Assembly (NCBI GenBank): GCA_029960955.1
Contig: JASBVS010000033.1
Span: forward strand, 28,426-92,425
Source of the DNA: Bacillota bacterium
GTDB lineage: Bacteria; Bacillota; Sulfobacillia; JAIMAT01
Length of the DNA: 64,000 nt
Direction of reading: 5' to 3'
Position 1 is the stretch's first letter, and each line of letters starts with the position of its first letter. The notes beneath the pieces were generated by a model, which did no database searches, was not told the DNA's origin, and worked only from the letters and a program-made list of their open reading frames with translations. Position numbers and translations under genes: made by a program. Shown in pieces: positions 1 through 9,156 of the stretch.

Positions 1-413
1 CCTGCACGGGCGGGCTCCTCGCCGACCGGATCACGGACGTCCCGGGGGCCTCCGACTACTTCCTCCTGGGCGTGGTCGCCTACGCCAACCGGTCGAAGGA
101 AGCGATGCTGGGCGTGCCGGCGACGGTGCTCGAGCGGCACGGCGCGGTCAGCGAGGCGACCGCGCGTGCCATGGCGGAGGGCGTCCGCCGCCGGGCCGGT
201 TCCGACTGGGGTCTGGCGACGACGGGTGTCGCCGGGCCCGGGGGCGGTACGCCCGCCAAGCCGGTCGGCCTGGTCTGGGTGGCCGTGGCCGGGGGCGGCG
301 AGGTCTGGGCGCGCGAGCTCCGCCTGCAGGGCGACCGCCGGCGGGTGAAGGAGCAGGCGGTGGAGGCTCTGCTGGAGGCTTTCCTCGGCAGGCTGGAGGG
401 AGGGGCGGGGTGA
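1..413 (+). CDS. cinA: CinA C-terminal domain / nicotinamide-nucleotide amidase (5' truncated by window edge)
   Basis: Frame is open from the window start (TGGLLADRITDVPGASDYFLLGVVAYANRSKEAMLGVP...GVAGPGGGTPAKPVGLVWVAV); typical CinA/PncC motifs; lies directly upstream of thpR-recA. Confidence 0.88.
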   Translation, partial: CTGGLLADRITDVPGASDYFLLGVVAYANRSKEAMLGVPATVLERHGAVSEATARAMAEGVRRRAGSDWGLATTGVAGPGGGTPAKPVGLVWVAVAGGGEVWARELRLQGDRRRVKEQAVEALLEAFLGRLEGGAG

Positions 414-970
414 GCGGGGAGTGGCGCCTCTTCGTGGCGGTCTCGCTGGAGGCGCTGGCCGCCGGCCCGCTGGAGGCGATCCGGACCGAGTGGGGAAGCC
501 GGTTGCCGGGGCTGCGCTGGGTCGAGCGCTCCAACCTCCACCTGACGCTTCGCTTCCTGGGGGAGACGGCGCGGGAGCGGGTCGAGCCGCTGGTGAGACG
601 GCTGGAGAGGGTGGAGCGCCCGGCCGCCGGCGCGCCCGTCCGCCTGGCGGGCGGAGGCGCCTTTCCCCAACCCGCCCGGGCGCGGGTGATCTGGCTGGGG
701 GTGGAGGCGGAGTGGCTGGCCCCGCTGGCGCGCGCGGTGGAGGCGGCGATCCGCGAGGCGGGCTGGCCGGCCGAGGAGCGTCCCTTCCAGCCGCACCTGA
801 CCGTCGCCCGCGCGCGGCGCGGCGAGAGCGTCGACGCGGCGGGCCTCCTCGAGGGCTGGCAGGGTCGGCTCTGGGCGGCGGGCTCCGTCTCGGAGTTCGC
901 CCTCTACCGGAGCCAGCTGCGTCCCGCCGGGCCGCTCTACACGGTGGTCGCGCGCTTCCCCTTCCGCTGA
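410..970 (+). CDS. thpR: RNA 2',3'-cyclic phosphodiesterase (LigT/ThpR family)
   Basis: Two HxT motifs (NLHLTLRFLGE and FQPHLTVARAR); between cinA and recA. Confidence 0.87.
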   Translation: MSGEWRLFVAVSLEALAAGPLEAIRTEWGSRLPGLRWVERSNLHLTLRFLGETARERVEPLVRRLERVERPAAGAPVRLAGGGAFPQPARARVIWLGVEAEWLAPLARAVEAAIREAGWPAEERPFQPHLTVARARRGESVDAAGLLEGWQGRLWAAGSVSEFALYRSQLRPAGPLYTVVARFPFR

Positions 971-1084
971 CGCCCCAAGCGGCGCCGCGCGCGACCGGAC
1001 GAGCTCCCGGCGGCGCGCGGCTTCCTGCGGCGCCTCCCTGGCCCCCTTGCCAGCCCCGCGCGACGGGAGGATACTGGGAAAGAA

Positions 1085-2155
1085 GTGATCTGGAAAATGA
1101 TGGGGGATAGGGCGTTGGATCGACAGAAGGCGCTGGACACCGCGCTCCTCCAGATCGAACGGCAGTTCGGCAAGGGCGCCATCATGCGCCTGGGCGAGGC
1201 GGCGACGCAGATGCAGGTGGAGACCATCTCCACCGGTTCGCTCGCCCTCGATCTGGCGCTGGGCGTGGGCGGGCTGCCGCGGGGGCGCGTGGTCGAGATC
1301 TTCGGCCCGGAGTCCTCGGGCAAGACGACCGTGGCGCTCCACGTGATCGCCGAGGCCCAGAAGGCCGGCGGCGTGGCGGCCTTCATCGACGCCGAACACG
1401 CGCTCGATCCCGCCTACGCCCGGGGCATCGGCGTCGACGTCGACAACCTGCTCATCTCGCAGCCGGACACGGGGGAGCAGGCGCTGGAGATCGCGGACGC
1501 GCTGGTCCGCTCCGGCGCCGTCGACGTGGTGGTCGTCGACTCCGTGGCGGCGCTGGTGCCGAAGGCGGAGATCGAGGGCGAGATGGGCGATTCCCACGTC
1601 GGCCTGCAGGCGCGCCTCATGTCGCAGGCGCTGCGGAAGCTGACCGGCTCCATCTCGCGCTCCCGCACCTGCGTGGTCTTCATCAACCAGCTGCGCGAGA
1701 AGGTGGGCGTCATGTTCGGCAACCCCGAGGTGACCCCGGGCGGGCGGGCGCTCAAGTTCTACGCCTCCGTCCGCATCGACGTCCGCCGCGTGGAGTCACT
1801 GAAGCAGGGGGCCGAGAACGTCGGCATCCGCGTGCGCGCCAAGGTGGTCAAGAACAAGGTGGCGCCGCCCTTCAAGCAGGCGGAGTTCGACCTGCTCTAC
1901 GGGCGCGGCATCTCCAAGGAAGGCGACATCCTCGACATCGGCTCGGAGCTGGACGTCGTCACCCGCACCGGCGCCTGGTACGCCTACGGCGACATGCGCC
2001 TCGGCCAGGGCAAGGAGAACGCGCGCGAGTTCCTGCGCGAGCATCCCGACGTGGCGGCCGAGATCGAGGCCAAGATCCGCGAGCGGCTCGGCGGATCGGT
2101 GGCCGTCGCCGTGGCGGCGGCCACGGAGGAGCCCGAGCCGGGTCTGGACGCGTGA
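1085..2155 (+). CDS. recA: Recombinase RecA (start may be the ATG at 1097/1100)
   Basis: [61 protein letters not shown]. Confidence 0.98.
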   Translation: MIWKMMGDRALDRQKALDTALLQIERQFGKGAIMRLGEAATQMQVETISTGSLALDLALGVGGLPRGRVVEIFGPESSGKTTVALHVIAEAQKAGGVAAFIDAEHALDPAYARGIGVDVDNLLISQPDTGEQALEIADALVRSGAVDVVVVDSVAALVPKAEIEGEMGDSHVGLQARLMSQALRKLTGSISRSRTCVVFINQLREKVGVMFGNPEVTPGGRALKFYASVRIDVRRVESLKQGAENVGIRVRAKVVKNKVAPPFKQAEFDLLYGRGISKEGDILDIGSELDVVTRTGAWYAYGDMRLGQGKENAREFLREHPDVAAEIEAKIRERLGGSVAVAVAAATEEPEPGLDA

Positions 2156-2781
2156 GGGTGACCGGGCTCGCGGCCGACCCGAAGGGCGGCGTCGCGGTGG
2201 AGGTGGACGGCCGTCCGATGGGTTCGGTCCCGGCGGAGGCGGTCGTCGAGCTGGGGCTTCGCGTGGGCGAGGAGCTGGACGAGGAGCGCTGGTCGCGGCT
2301 TCGCCTGGAGGTCGAGGCGCAGGCGGCCTTCCTGCGAGCGCTCCGCTGGCTGGCGATTCACGCGCGGGCGCGCCGCGAGATGGAGATCCGCCTCCTGCGG
2401 TCGGGGATGCGACCGGAGGCGGTGGAACGGGCTCTGGCGCGGCTCGAACGGCTCGGTTACGTGGACGACCGCGAGGTCGCGCGGCGGCTCGTCGAGGAAC
2501 GGGGCAGGGAGTGGGGGCCGGCCAGGCTGCGCCAGGAGCTGCGCAAGCGCGGCCTCCCCCCGCAGGTGATCGAGGAGGCGCTGGCTGCCGCCGGGCTGCC
2601 GGACGAGGAGGCTGTCGCGCTGGAGCTGGGGCGGCGCAAGTGGCTGCGCTGCAGCGGGGAACCGGTCGAGGTCTGCCGGCGACGGGTGGCCGACTTCCTG
2701 CGCCGGCGGGGTTTCGGCTGGGAGGTCGTGGAACGGACCCTCGCTCGCCTTGACAGCGATTTCCGCCTGCCCATAAACTGA
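2152..2781 (+). CDS. recX: Regulatory protein RecX
   Basis: Directly downstream of recA with 4-nt overlap; RecX-like helical repeats ([35 protein letters not shown]...). Confidence 0.85.
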   Translation: MRVTGLAADPKGGVAVEVDGRPMGSVPAEAVVELGLRVGEELDEERWSRLRLEVEAQAAFLRALRWLAIHARARREMEIRLLRSGMRPEAVERALARLERLGYVDDREVARRLVEERGREWGPARLRQELRKRGLPPQVIEEALAAAGLPDEEAVALELGRRKWLRCSGEPVEVCRRRVADFLRRRGFGWEVVERTLARLDSDFRLPIN

Positions 2782-2980
2782 TGGAGGGCGTATGTCACGA
2801 AGACCGGCCATGGGCCGTTCGCATAGATGACGGGAGACCAGGTGGATCGTAAGGCAGGGGATTGGGTTCATCCAGGCGGCGGGGTGGAGAGCAGTCGCCC
2901 AGTGTCGGAGGCGCGCCCGATCCGCCTCACTGTGCAAGACCACCCGAGAGCCCGTTGATCCGACGCGAATAGCCGTCGAG

Positions 2981-3006
2981 GCCGAGCCCCCGCTCGGTCT
3001 TTTTTT
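2981..3006 (+). terminator. Rho-independent terminator downstream of recX / the 2782-2980 intergenic region
   Basis: GCCGAGCCCCCGCTCGGTCTTTTTTT: GC-rich hairpin followed by a 7-T run. Confidence 0.8.
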
Positions 3007-3122
3007 GCACCTGCTTACTGTCCGCGAAGCTCCTCCGGGGGCCGGGCGGGCGGGAGACCGGGCGTGCCGCGCCTGCCCGCAGGGAGGCGCGGGTTCTTCG
3101 AGGATGACAGGGGTGAAGGAGC

Positions 3123-4661
3123 GTGGGGTTGAACGCGCTGGTCGCCCTGCTGGTGGGGCTCCTCGCGGGCGGCGGCGCGACCTATCTCTGGGCGCGCCGC
3201 CTGTCCACGAGCCTGGTCCGCCAGGCAGAGCGAGAGGCCGCCCGCATCCGTGAGGAGGCGGCCAAGGAGAAGGAGCAGATCCTGCTCCAGGGGAGGCTGC
3301 AGGCCGAGGAGGAGTCGCGCAGCCTGATCCGCCAGGCGCAGCAGGAGGCGCAGTCCTGGCGGGCCGAGGTCCAGAAGGTCGAGACGCGGCTCGAGCAGCG
3401 CGAGGAGGGGTTGGAGCGTCGCGCGCGGCAGCTGGACCGCCGCGAGGAGGAAGTCGAGAAGAGGGCCGGGGAGGTCGAGGCGCTCCGCGCCGAGGCCGAG
3501 CGGCTCCACCAGCAGCAGATGGCGGAGCTGGAGCGGATCGCGGGCCTGACGAGGCAGCAGGCCCGGGAGGAGTTGATGGCGGAGGTCCGGCAGGCGGCCG
3601 AGCGCGACGCCGCCCTGCTGGCGCGCGAGATCGAGGAGGAGGCTCGCGGCCGCGCCGAGCGGGAGGCGCGCGAGGTGATCGCGCAGGCGATCCAGCGCTG
3701 CGCCGCCGACTACGTCGCCGAGTCGACCGTCTCGGTCGTGCCGATTCCCAGCGACGACATGAAAGGCCGGATCATCGGCCGGGAGGGACGGAACATCCGC
3801 GCCTTCGAGGCCATCGCCGGCGTCGACCTGATCGTGGACGACACGCCGGAGGCGGTGGTGGTCTCGGCCTTCGAGCCGGTCCGCCGCGAGAAGGCGCGCC
3901 TGGCGCTGGAGATGCTGGTGGCCGACGGCCGCATCCACCCGGCGCGCATCGAGGAGATCTACCAGAAGGCCGAGCGCGAGATCGAGCAGGAGATCCAGGA
4001 GGCGGGCGAGGAAGCCTGCCTGGAGGTGGGTGTCCACGGACTTCACGGCGAGCTGGTGCGCACGCTGGGGCGCCTCAAGTTCCGCACCAGCTACGGGCAG
4101 AACGTCCTGCGGCACTCGGTCGAGGTGGCGCACCTGGCCGGCATGATGGCCAGCATGCTGGGCGCCAACGTGGCGGTGGCCAAGCGCGCCGGCCTCCTGC
4201 ACGACATCGGCAAGGCCGTCGACCGCGAGATGGAGGGCACCCACGTGATGCTGGGCATGGAGCTCCTCCGGCGCTACCACGAGTCGGAGGAAGTGATCCA
4301 CGCCATGTCCACCCACCACGGGGAATTCGAGGCGCTGAGCGTCGAGGCGGTGCTGGTGACCGCCGCCGACGCGCTTTCGGCCGCCCGACCGGGTGCGCGC
4401 CGGGAGACCCTGGAGGCGTACATCCAACGGCTGACCAAGCTGGAGGAGATTGCCAGCTCCTTCAAGGGCGTGGAGAAGTCCTACGCCATCCAGGCGGGGC
4501 GTGAGATCCGGATCATCGTCAAGCCGGACGAGGTGGACGACCTGGCCTCCTGGACCATGGCCAAGGAGATCGCCCGGCGCATCGAGAAGGAGATGCAGTA
4601 CCCGGGACAGATCAAGGTGACCGTGATCCGCGAGTCCCGCGCGGTGGAGTATGCGCGCTGA
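3123..4661 (+). CDS. rny: Ribonuclease Y
   Basis: N-terminal TM helix, long coiled coil, KH motif ([34 protein letters not shown]), HD motif (HDIGKAVD). Confidence 0.97.
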   Translation: MGLNALVALLVGLLAGGGATYLWARRLSTSLVRQAEREAARIREEAAKEKEQILLQGRLQAEEESRSLIRQAQQEAQSWRAEVQKVETRLEQREEGLERRARQLDRREEEVEKRAGEVEALRAEAERLHQQQMAELERIAGLTRQQAREELMAEVRQAAERDAALLAREIEEEARGRAEREAREVIAQAIQRCAADYVAESTVSVVPIPSDDMKGRIIGREGRNIRAFEAIAGVDLIVDDTPEAVVVSAFEPVRREKARLALEMLVADGRIHPARIEEIYQKAEREIEQEIQEAGEEACLEVGVHGLHGELVRTLGRLKFRTSYGQNVLRHSVEVAHLAGMMASMLGANVAVAKRAGLLHDIGKAVDREMEGTHVMLGMELLRRYHESEEVIHAMSTHHGEFEALSVEAVLVTAADALSAARPGARRETLEAYIQRLTKLEEIASSFKGVEKSYAIQAGREIRIIVKPDEVDDLASWTMAKEIARRIEKEMQYPGQIKVTVIRESRAVEYAR

Positions 4662-4672
4662 GGAGGCATGGC

Positions 4673-5470
4673 TTGCGTCTCCTTTTCATAGGTGACATCG
4701 TCGGCAAGCCGGGGCGGGAGATGGTGCGCGAGGTCCTCTCCCGCCTCGTCCACGAGCAGGCGATCGACGCGGTCGTGGCGAACGCCGAGAACGCGGCGGG
4801 CCACGCCGGCCTGACGCCCGCCGTGGCAGCGGAGCTCTTGCAGGCCGGGGTGGACGTGATCACCTTGGGCGATCACGCCTGGGACCGGAAGGAGCTGATC
4901 CCTGCCATCGACGGCCTGACCGAGGTGGTCCGCCCGGCCAACTACCCGCCCGGCGTTCCGGGTCAGGGCTGGCTCGTCAAGGAGCTGCGCAACGGGGTCC
5001 GTCTGGGGGTCGTCAACCTGCTCGGGCGCGTCTTCATGCGCGTCCAGGCCGACGACCCCTTCCGCAAGGCGGACGAGGCGCTGGCGGAACTGCGCGGGCG
5101 GGCGGACGTCGTCCTGGTCGACTTCCATGCCGAGGCCACCTCCGAGAAGGTGGCGCTGGGCTGGTACCTCGACGGGCGGGTGAGTGCCGTCCTCGGCTCG
5201 CATACGCATGTGCAGACGGCCGACGAGCGGATCCTGCCCGGCGGCACCGCCTGCCTGAGCGACGCGGGGATGACGGGACCCAGCGACTCGGTGCTGGGCG
5301 TGGAGAAGTCGTTGGCGTTGGAGCGCTTCCTCACCCAGATGCCGGTCCGCTTCGAGGTGGCGCCGGGGCCGCGTCAGTTCTGCGCGGCCGTGGTGGACGT
5401 CGAGCCGGAGAGCGGCCGCGCCACCGCCATCCGGCGCATCTTCCTGCGAGAGAACGCGCGAGGCGCCTAG
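4673..5470 (+). CDS. ymdB: YmdB-family metallophosphoesterase (TIGR00282)
   Basis: MRLLFIGDIVGKPGREMV...ANAENAAGHAGLTP...GDHAWDRKE...GSHTHVQTAD; adjacent to rny. Confidence 0.93.
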   Translation: MRLLFIGDIVGKPGREMVREVLSRLVHEQAIDAVVANAENAAGHAGLTPAVAAELLQAGVDVITLGDHAWDRKELIPAIDGLTEVVRPANYPPGVPGQGWLVKELRNGVRLGVVNLLGRVFMRVQADDPFRKADEALAELRGRADVVLVDFHAEATSEKVALGWYLDGRVSAVLGSHTHVQTADERILPGGTACLSDAGMTGPSDSVLGVEKSLALERFLTQMPVRFEVAPGPRQFCAAVVDVEPESGRATAIRRIFLRENARGA

Positions 5471-5483
5471 CCGGGAGGAAGGA

Positions 5484-6323
5484 ATGGCGGCCGACCTGCA
5501 CAACCACACGATCTATTCGGACGGGACGCTCTCGCCCGCCCAGCTGCTGCGCTGGGGGGCCGACCTGAAGCTGGCCTACCTGGGGATCACGGACCACGAC
5601 ACGGACGAGGGCATCGAGCACGCCCGGCGTGCCGTGGAGGAGCTGCGGCGCAAGGGCTTCACCCCGCCCGAGCTGGTGCCGGGCGTGGAGTTGAGCACGG
5701 AGGTCCAGTCCCGCTCCGTCCACCTGCTCGCCTACTGGCCCGAGCTGGGCGACGGGCCGCTGGCGGGCCTCCTGGCCCGGATGCAGCGCGAGCGCGTGGC
5801 GCGGATCGAGCGGATGGTGGCCAAGCTGGGCGAGGAGAACATCTTCGTCGACCTGGAACGGGTGCGGGAGCTGGCCGGCCCGGGGGTGATCGGGCGGCCG
5901 CACGTGGCGCGGGCGCTGGTCGAGGAGGGCTACGCCTCCAGCGTCGAGGAGGCCTTCGACCTCTACCTGGTCCGCGGCCGGCCGGGCTACGTGCCGCGCC
6001 CCAAGCTGGATCCGCCCACGGCGGCCCGGACGGTCCACGAGGCGGGCGGCGTCTGCGTCCTCGCCCACCCGCGCCTCGTCGGCGACGAGGGGCTGGTGGA
6101 GGAGCTCGCGGGCTCGGGCATCCTGGACGGCCTGGAGGCCTGGCATCCCGAGCACAACGCCACCGAGACGCAGCGCTACGTCGACCTCGCCCACCGCTAC
6201 CGGCTGGTGACGACGGGAGGCAGCGACTTCCACGCGCAGGGCGAGGGCAGCGGCCGCGTCGGCGCCGCCATCGCGCCCGACGAGGTGGTGAGCGAGCTGT
6301 GGAGCCGGAGGAAGAGGCGCTAG
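5484..6323 (+). CDS. PHP-domain phosphoesterase (TrpH/YciV-like)
   Basis: DLHNHTIYSDGTLSPAQLL, ITDHDT, PGVELST, LAHP, GGSDFHA motifs. Confidence 0.9.
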   Translation: MAADLHNHTIYSDGTLSPAQLLRWGADLKLAYLGITDHDTDEGIEHARRAVEELRRKGFTPPELVPGVELSTEVQSRSVHLLAYWPELGDGPLAGLLARMQRERVARIERMVAKLGEENIFVDLERVRELAGPGVIGRPHVARALVEEGYASSVEEAFDLYLVRGRPGYVPRPKLDPPTAARTVHEAGGVCVLAHPRLVGDEGLVEELAGSGILDGLEAWHPEHNATETQRYVDLAHRYRLVTTGGSDFHAQGEGSGRVGAAIAPDEVVSELWSRRKRR

Positions 6324-6823
6324 CCGGCGAGGCCGGCCGCCCGGAGTCGATCAGCCTGGAGCGGGCGTGCGAGCGGCTGCGCATCCGTCCCTATCTCTTC
6401 CGCACGCTGGCGCAGCAGCAGCCGGAGATCTTCCGCACCGTGGTCGAGGAGGGGGAGCGCCGGGTCCGGGTGGCCGACCTGCCGGCCATGGAGCGCTTCC
6501 TGGCGAGGCGCGTGGGGCGCGGCGAGGAGGCCGGGCCGCCGGCCGGCGGGGAGGAGGCGGCCGGCGAGGAGGGGCCGGCGACCCCGGAGGCGCGGCTCGA
6601 ACGGCTGGAGGCGCGGGTGGGGAAGCTCGAACAGCTGCTGGGCGAAGAGCGGGACCAGTGGCTGACCAGCCTGGCACGGCTCCAGCAGGAGGTCCGCCAG
6701 CTCCGCTACGAGCTGGCTGCGGCCACGCCCCGGCGCGCCCGGCGCGGCCTCCACCTGCCCGGCTTCGGGCGGGGCGGCGGCGCGCAGGGCGGGGCGGCGG
6801 GACCGGAGGGGCCGGCCCGCTAG
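6299..6823 (+). CDS. Hypothetical protein with N-terminal helix-turn-helix-like region and a coiled coil
   Basis: ORF overlaps the end of the PHP gene; ISLERACERLRIRPYLFRTLAQ... then heptad-rich segment; no family assigned. Confidence 0.55.
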   Translation: MEPEEEALAGEAGRPESISLERACERLRIRPYLFRTLAQQQPEIFRTVVEEGERRVRVADLPAMERFLARRVGRGEEAGPPAGGEEAAGEEGPATPEARLERLEARVGKLEQLLGEERDQWLTSLARLQQEVRQLRYELAAATPRRARRGLHLPGFGRGGGAQGGAAGPEGPAR

Positions 6824-6841
6824 CGGGGGGCGGGCGCGGGC

Positions 6842-7312
6842 TCAGGCGCGCGAGCTGGGAAGGGCGACGCCCCAGGTGTAGGAGCGCTTGTAGATCCGCA
6901 GGAGCAGCGACGAGTTGATCTCGCGGATGCCGCGGATCCTGCTCAGCTTGTGCAGGAGGAAGTCCGCCAGCTCCTGGTTGTTGGCGAAGAAGGCGCGGGC
7001 GACCACGTCGTACTCCCCGGTGGCGGCGGCGACGTAATGGATCTCGGGCAGGCGGACCAGGTCGTGGAGCACGTTTTCGATATCCGCGGTATCGACGCGC
7101 AGCCCGAAAAACGCCGCGGTCTCGAAGCCGACGGCGAACGGGTCGGCGATGGCGGCGATGCGGATCAGGCCGGCCTCCTTCAGCTGGTTGAACCGTCGCC
7201 GGATGGTGCCTTCGGTCACGCCGATGCGGGCGGCCATGTCGACGAAGGACATGCGCCCGTCGGCCTGCAGGAGCTCGATGATCTGGCGGTCGACGGGATG
7301 GATGGCTTCCAA
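6842..7312 (-). CDS. Lrp/AsnC-family transcriptional regulator (TTG start)
   Basis: LEAIHPVDRQIIELLQADGRMSFVDMAARIGVTEGTIRRRFNQLKEAGLIRIAAIADP plus RAM-domain-like C-terminus; GGAGGG RBS before TTG. The longer ORF (to 9376) is not real upstream of this. Confidence 0.88.
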   Translation of the reverse strand: MEAIHPVDRQIIELLQADGRMSFVDMAARIGVTEGTIRRRFNQLKEAGLIRIAAIADPFAVGFETAAFFGLRVDTADIENVLHDLVRLPEIHYVAAATGEYDVVARAFFANNQELADFLLHKLSRIRGIREINSSLLLRIYKRSYTWGVALPSSRA

Positions 7313-7439
7313 GGCGAATTCCCTCCGGCCCGATGACGAATTTCGTGCAGGAGCCAGCACGACGGAAATACGGTAGCAGAGGGGCGGGGCTTGCACAATC
7401 CCTCGGCGGGAGGGTGCGCGGGCGGCGCCGGGAGGAGGT

Positions 7440-7470
7440 TTGGACCGCCTTTTCGACGCCCGGGTATAAT
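7440..7470 (+). promoter_or_regulatory. Putative sigma-A promoter for miaB (TTGGAC - 19 bp - TATAAT)
   Basis: Consensus TATAAT at 7465-7470, about 25 bp before the miaB start. Confidence 0.5.
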
Positions 7471-7495
7471 GCCGGCAGCACGGGCAGGGGGTCGT

Positions 7496-8872
7496 GTGCA
7501 AGTGGCGGAGAGGTATTACATCCGCACCTGGGGCTGCCAGATGAACGAGCGCGACAGCGAGGTGCTGGCGGGGCAGCTCGAAGCGATGGGCTACGAACCG
7601 GCGGAGCGGCCCGAGGAGGCCGACGTGGTTCTGCTCAATACATGCACCATCCGCGACAACGCCGACCAGAAGCAGCTGGGCGAGCTGGGGCGGCTGAAGC
7701 CGCTCAAGACGGCCAACCCGCGGATGCTCCTGGGCGTCGCCGGCTGCATGGCGCAGGTGCCGGAGGCGGTGGAGCGGATCCGCCGCCAGGCGCCTTTCGT
7801 CGACCTGGTCTTCGGCACCCACAACCTGCACAAGCTGCCGGAGCTGATCGAGAAGGCGCGCCGGAGCGACGAGATGGTGGTGGACGTCTGGCAGTACGCC
7901 CAGGGGGTCCAGGAACACCTTCCTTCGCGCCGCTCCGGCGGGGTCCGCGCCTGGGTCAACATCATCTACGGCTGCGACAAGTACTGCACCTACTGCATCG
8001 TGCCCTACACCCGCGGCCGCGAGCGGAGCCGGCGGCCCGAGGAGATCCTGGCCGAGATCCGCGCGCTGGTGGCGCAGGGCTACCGCGAGATCACGCTGCT
8101 CGGCCAGAACGTCAACTCGTACGGTCACGACCTTCCCGAGCGCTACGACTTCGCCGACCTGCTGCGCGACGTCGACCGGCTCCCGGGCATCGGCTGGGTG
8201 CGCTACATGACCTCCCATCCGCGCGACTTCACCCCGCGCCTGATCGAGACGCTGGCCGAGACGGAGCACGTCTGCGAGCACGTCCACCTGCCGGTCCAGT
8301 CCGGCTCCGACGCCGTGCTCAAGCGCATGAACAGGAAGTACACGGTCGCCCAGTACCTGGAGACCGTCGACCGGATCCGCGAGCGCATCCCCGGGGCGAC
8401 GCTGACCACCGACATCATCGTCGGCTTCCCCGGCGAGAGCGAGGAGGACTTCGAGGCGACGCTGGAGCTGGTGCGGCGCGTCCGCTACGACAACGCCTTC
8501 ACCTTCGTCTACTCGCCGCGGGCGGGGACGGTGGCCACGCGCTGGCTGGCCGACGATCCGACGACGGAGGAGGAGAAGCACCGGCGGCTCGAACGGCTGA
8601 ACGAGGTGGTCTACGCCATCGCGCGCGAGAAGAACGAGGCGCTGGTCGGCCGGGAGTTCGAGGTGCTGGTGGAGGGGCCGAGCAGGAAGGATCCCTCGGT
8701 CTTCACCGCCCGGACGCGGGGCAACAAGCTGGTCCTGGTGCCGGGGGAGCGGGTGAGGGCGGGCGAGTGGGCGCGCGTGCGGATCACCCGCGCCCACACC
8801 TGGACGCTGGAGGCGGAGCCCACCGGGGCGCCGCTGGCCCAGCCGGCGCTGGCGGCGGGTGAGGCGCGGTGA
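7496..8872 (+). CDS. miaB: tRNA-2-methylthio-N6-dimethylallyladenosine synthase MiaB (GTG start)
   Basis: YYIRTWGCQMNERDSE, radical SAM YGCDKYCTYCIVPYTRGRERSR, TRAM domain; in-frame GTG at 7496 with upstream purine-rich RBS. Confidence 0.96.
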   Translation: MQVAERYYIRTWGCQMNERDSEVLAGQLEAMGYEPAERPEEADVVLLNTCTIRDNADQKQLGELGRLKPLKTANPRMLLGVAGCMAQVPEAVERIRRQAPFVDLVFGTHNLHKLPELIEKARRSDEMVVDVWQYAQGVQEHLPSRRSGGVRAWVNIIYGCDKYCTYCIVPYTRGRERSRRPEEILAEIRALVAQGYREITLLGQNVNSYGHDLPERYDFADLLRDVDRLPGIGWVRYMTSHPRDFTPRLIETLAETEHVCEHVHLPVQSGSDAVLKRMNRKYTVAQYLETVDRIRERIPGATLTTDIIVGFPGESEEDFEATLELVRRVRYDNAFTFVYSPRAGTVATRWLADDPTTEEEKHRRLERLNEVVYAIAREKNEALVGREFEVLVEGPSRKDPSVFTARTRGNKLVLVPGERVRAGEWARVRITRAHTWTLEAEPTGAPLAQPALAAGEAR

Positions 8873-9156
8873 GGGCGAGCGTGCTCGTCCGCGCCCGCGA
8901 GCTGGCGCGGGCGCTGGAGGAGAGCGAGGAGGTCCGCGAGCTGCGGGCGGCGGAGGCGGCGCTGGCCGAGTGCGGGGCCCGGGACGCGGAGGCGGGCCGC
9001 CGCTACCAGGAGGCGCGGCGGCGGGTGGAGGCCCTGACGACGGCGGTGCTGGACATCCTCTCGGCCGCGCTGACCGGCGGGCCGGCGGAGCGGACGGGAG
9101 CGTGCGCTTCCTGCGGGCTGGCCGCGGTGCGGCCGGCGGCCCGGGCGCGGGTATGA
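8869..9156 (+). CDS. YlbF/YmcA-family regulator
   Basis: Small helical protein between miaB and mutS (same neighbourhood as ymcA in Bacillus); C-terminal CASCG. Confidence 0.65.
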   Translation: MRASVLVRARELARALEESEEVRELRAAEAALAECGARDAEAGRRYQEARRRVEALTTAVLDILSAALTGGPAERTGACASCGLAAVRPAARARV

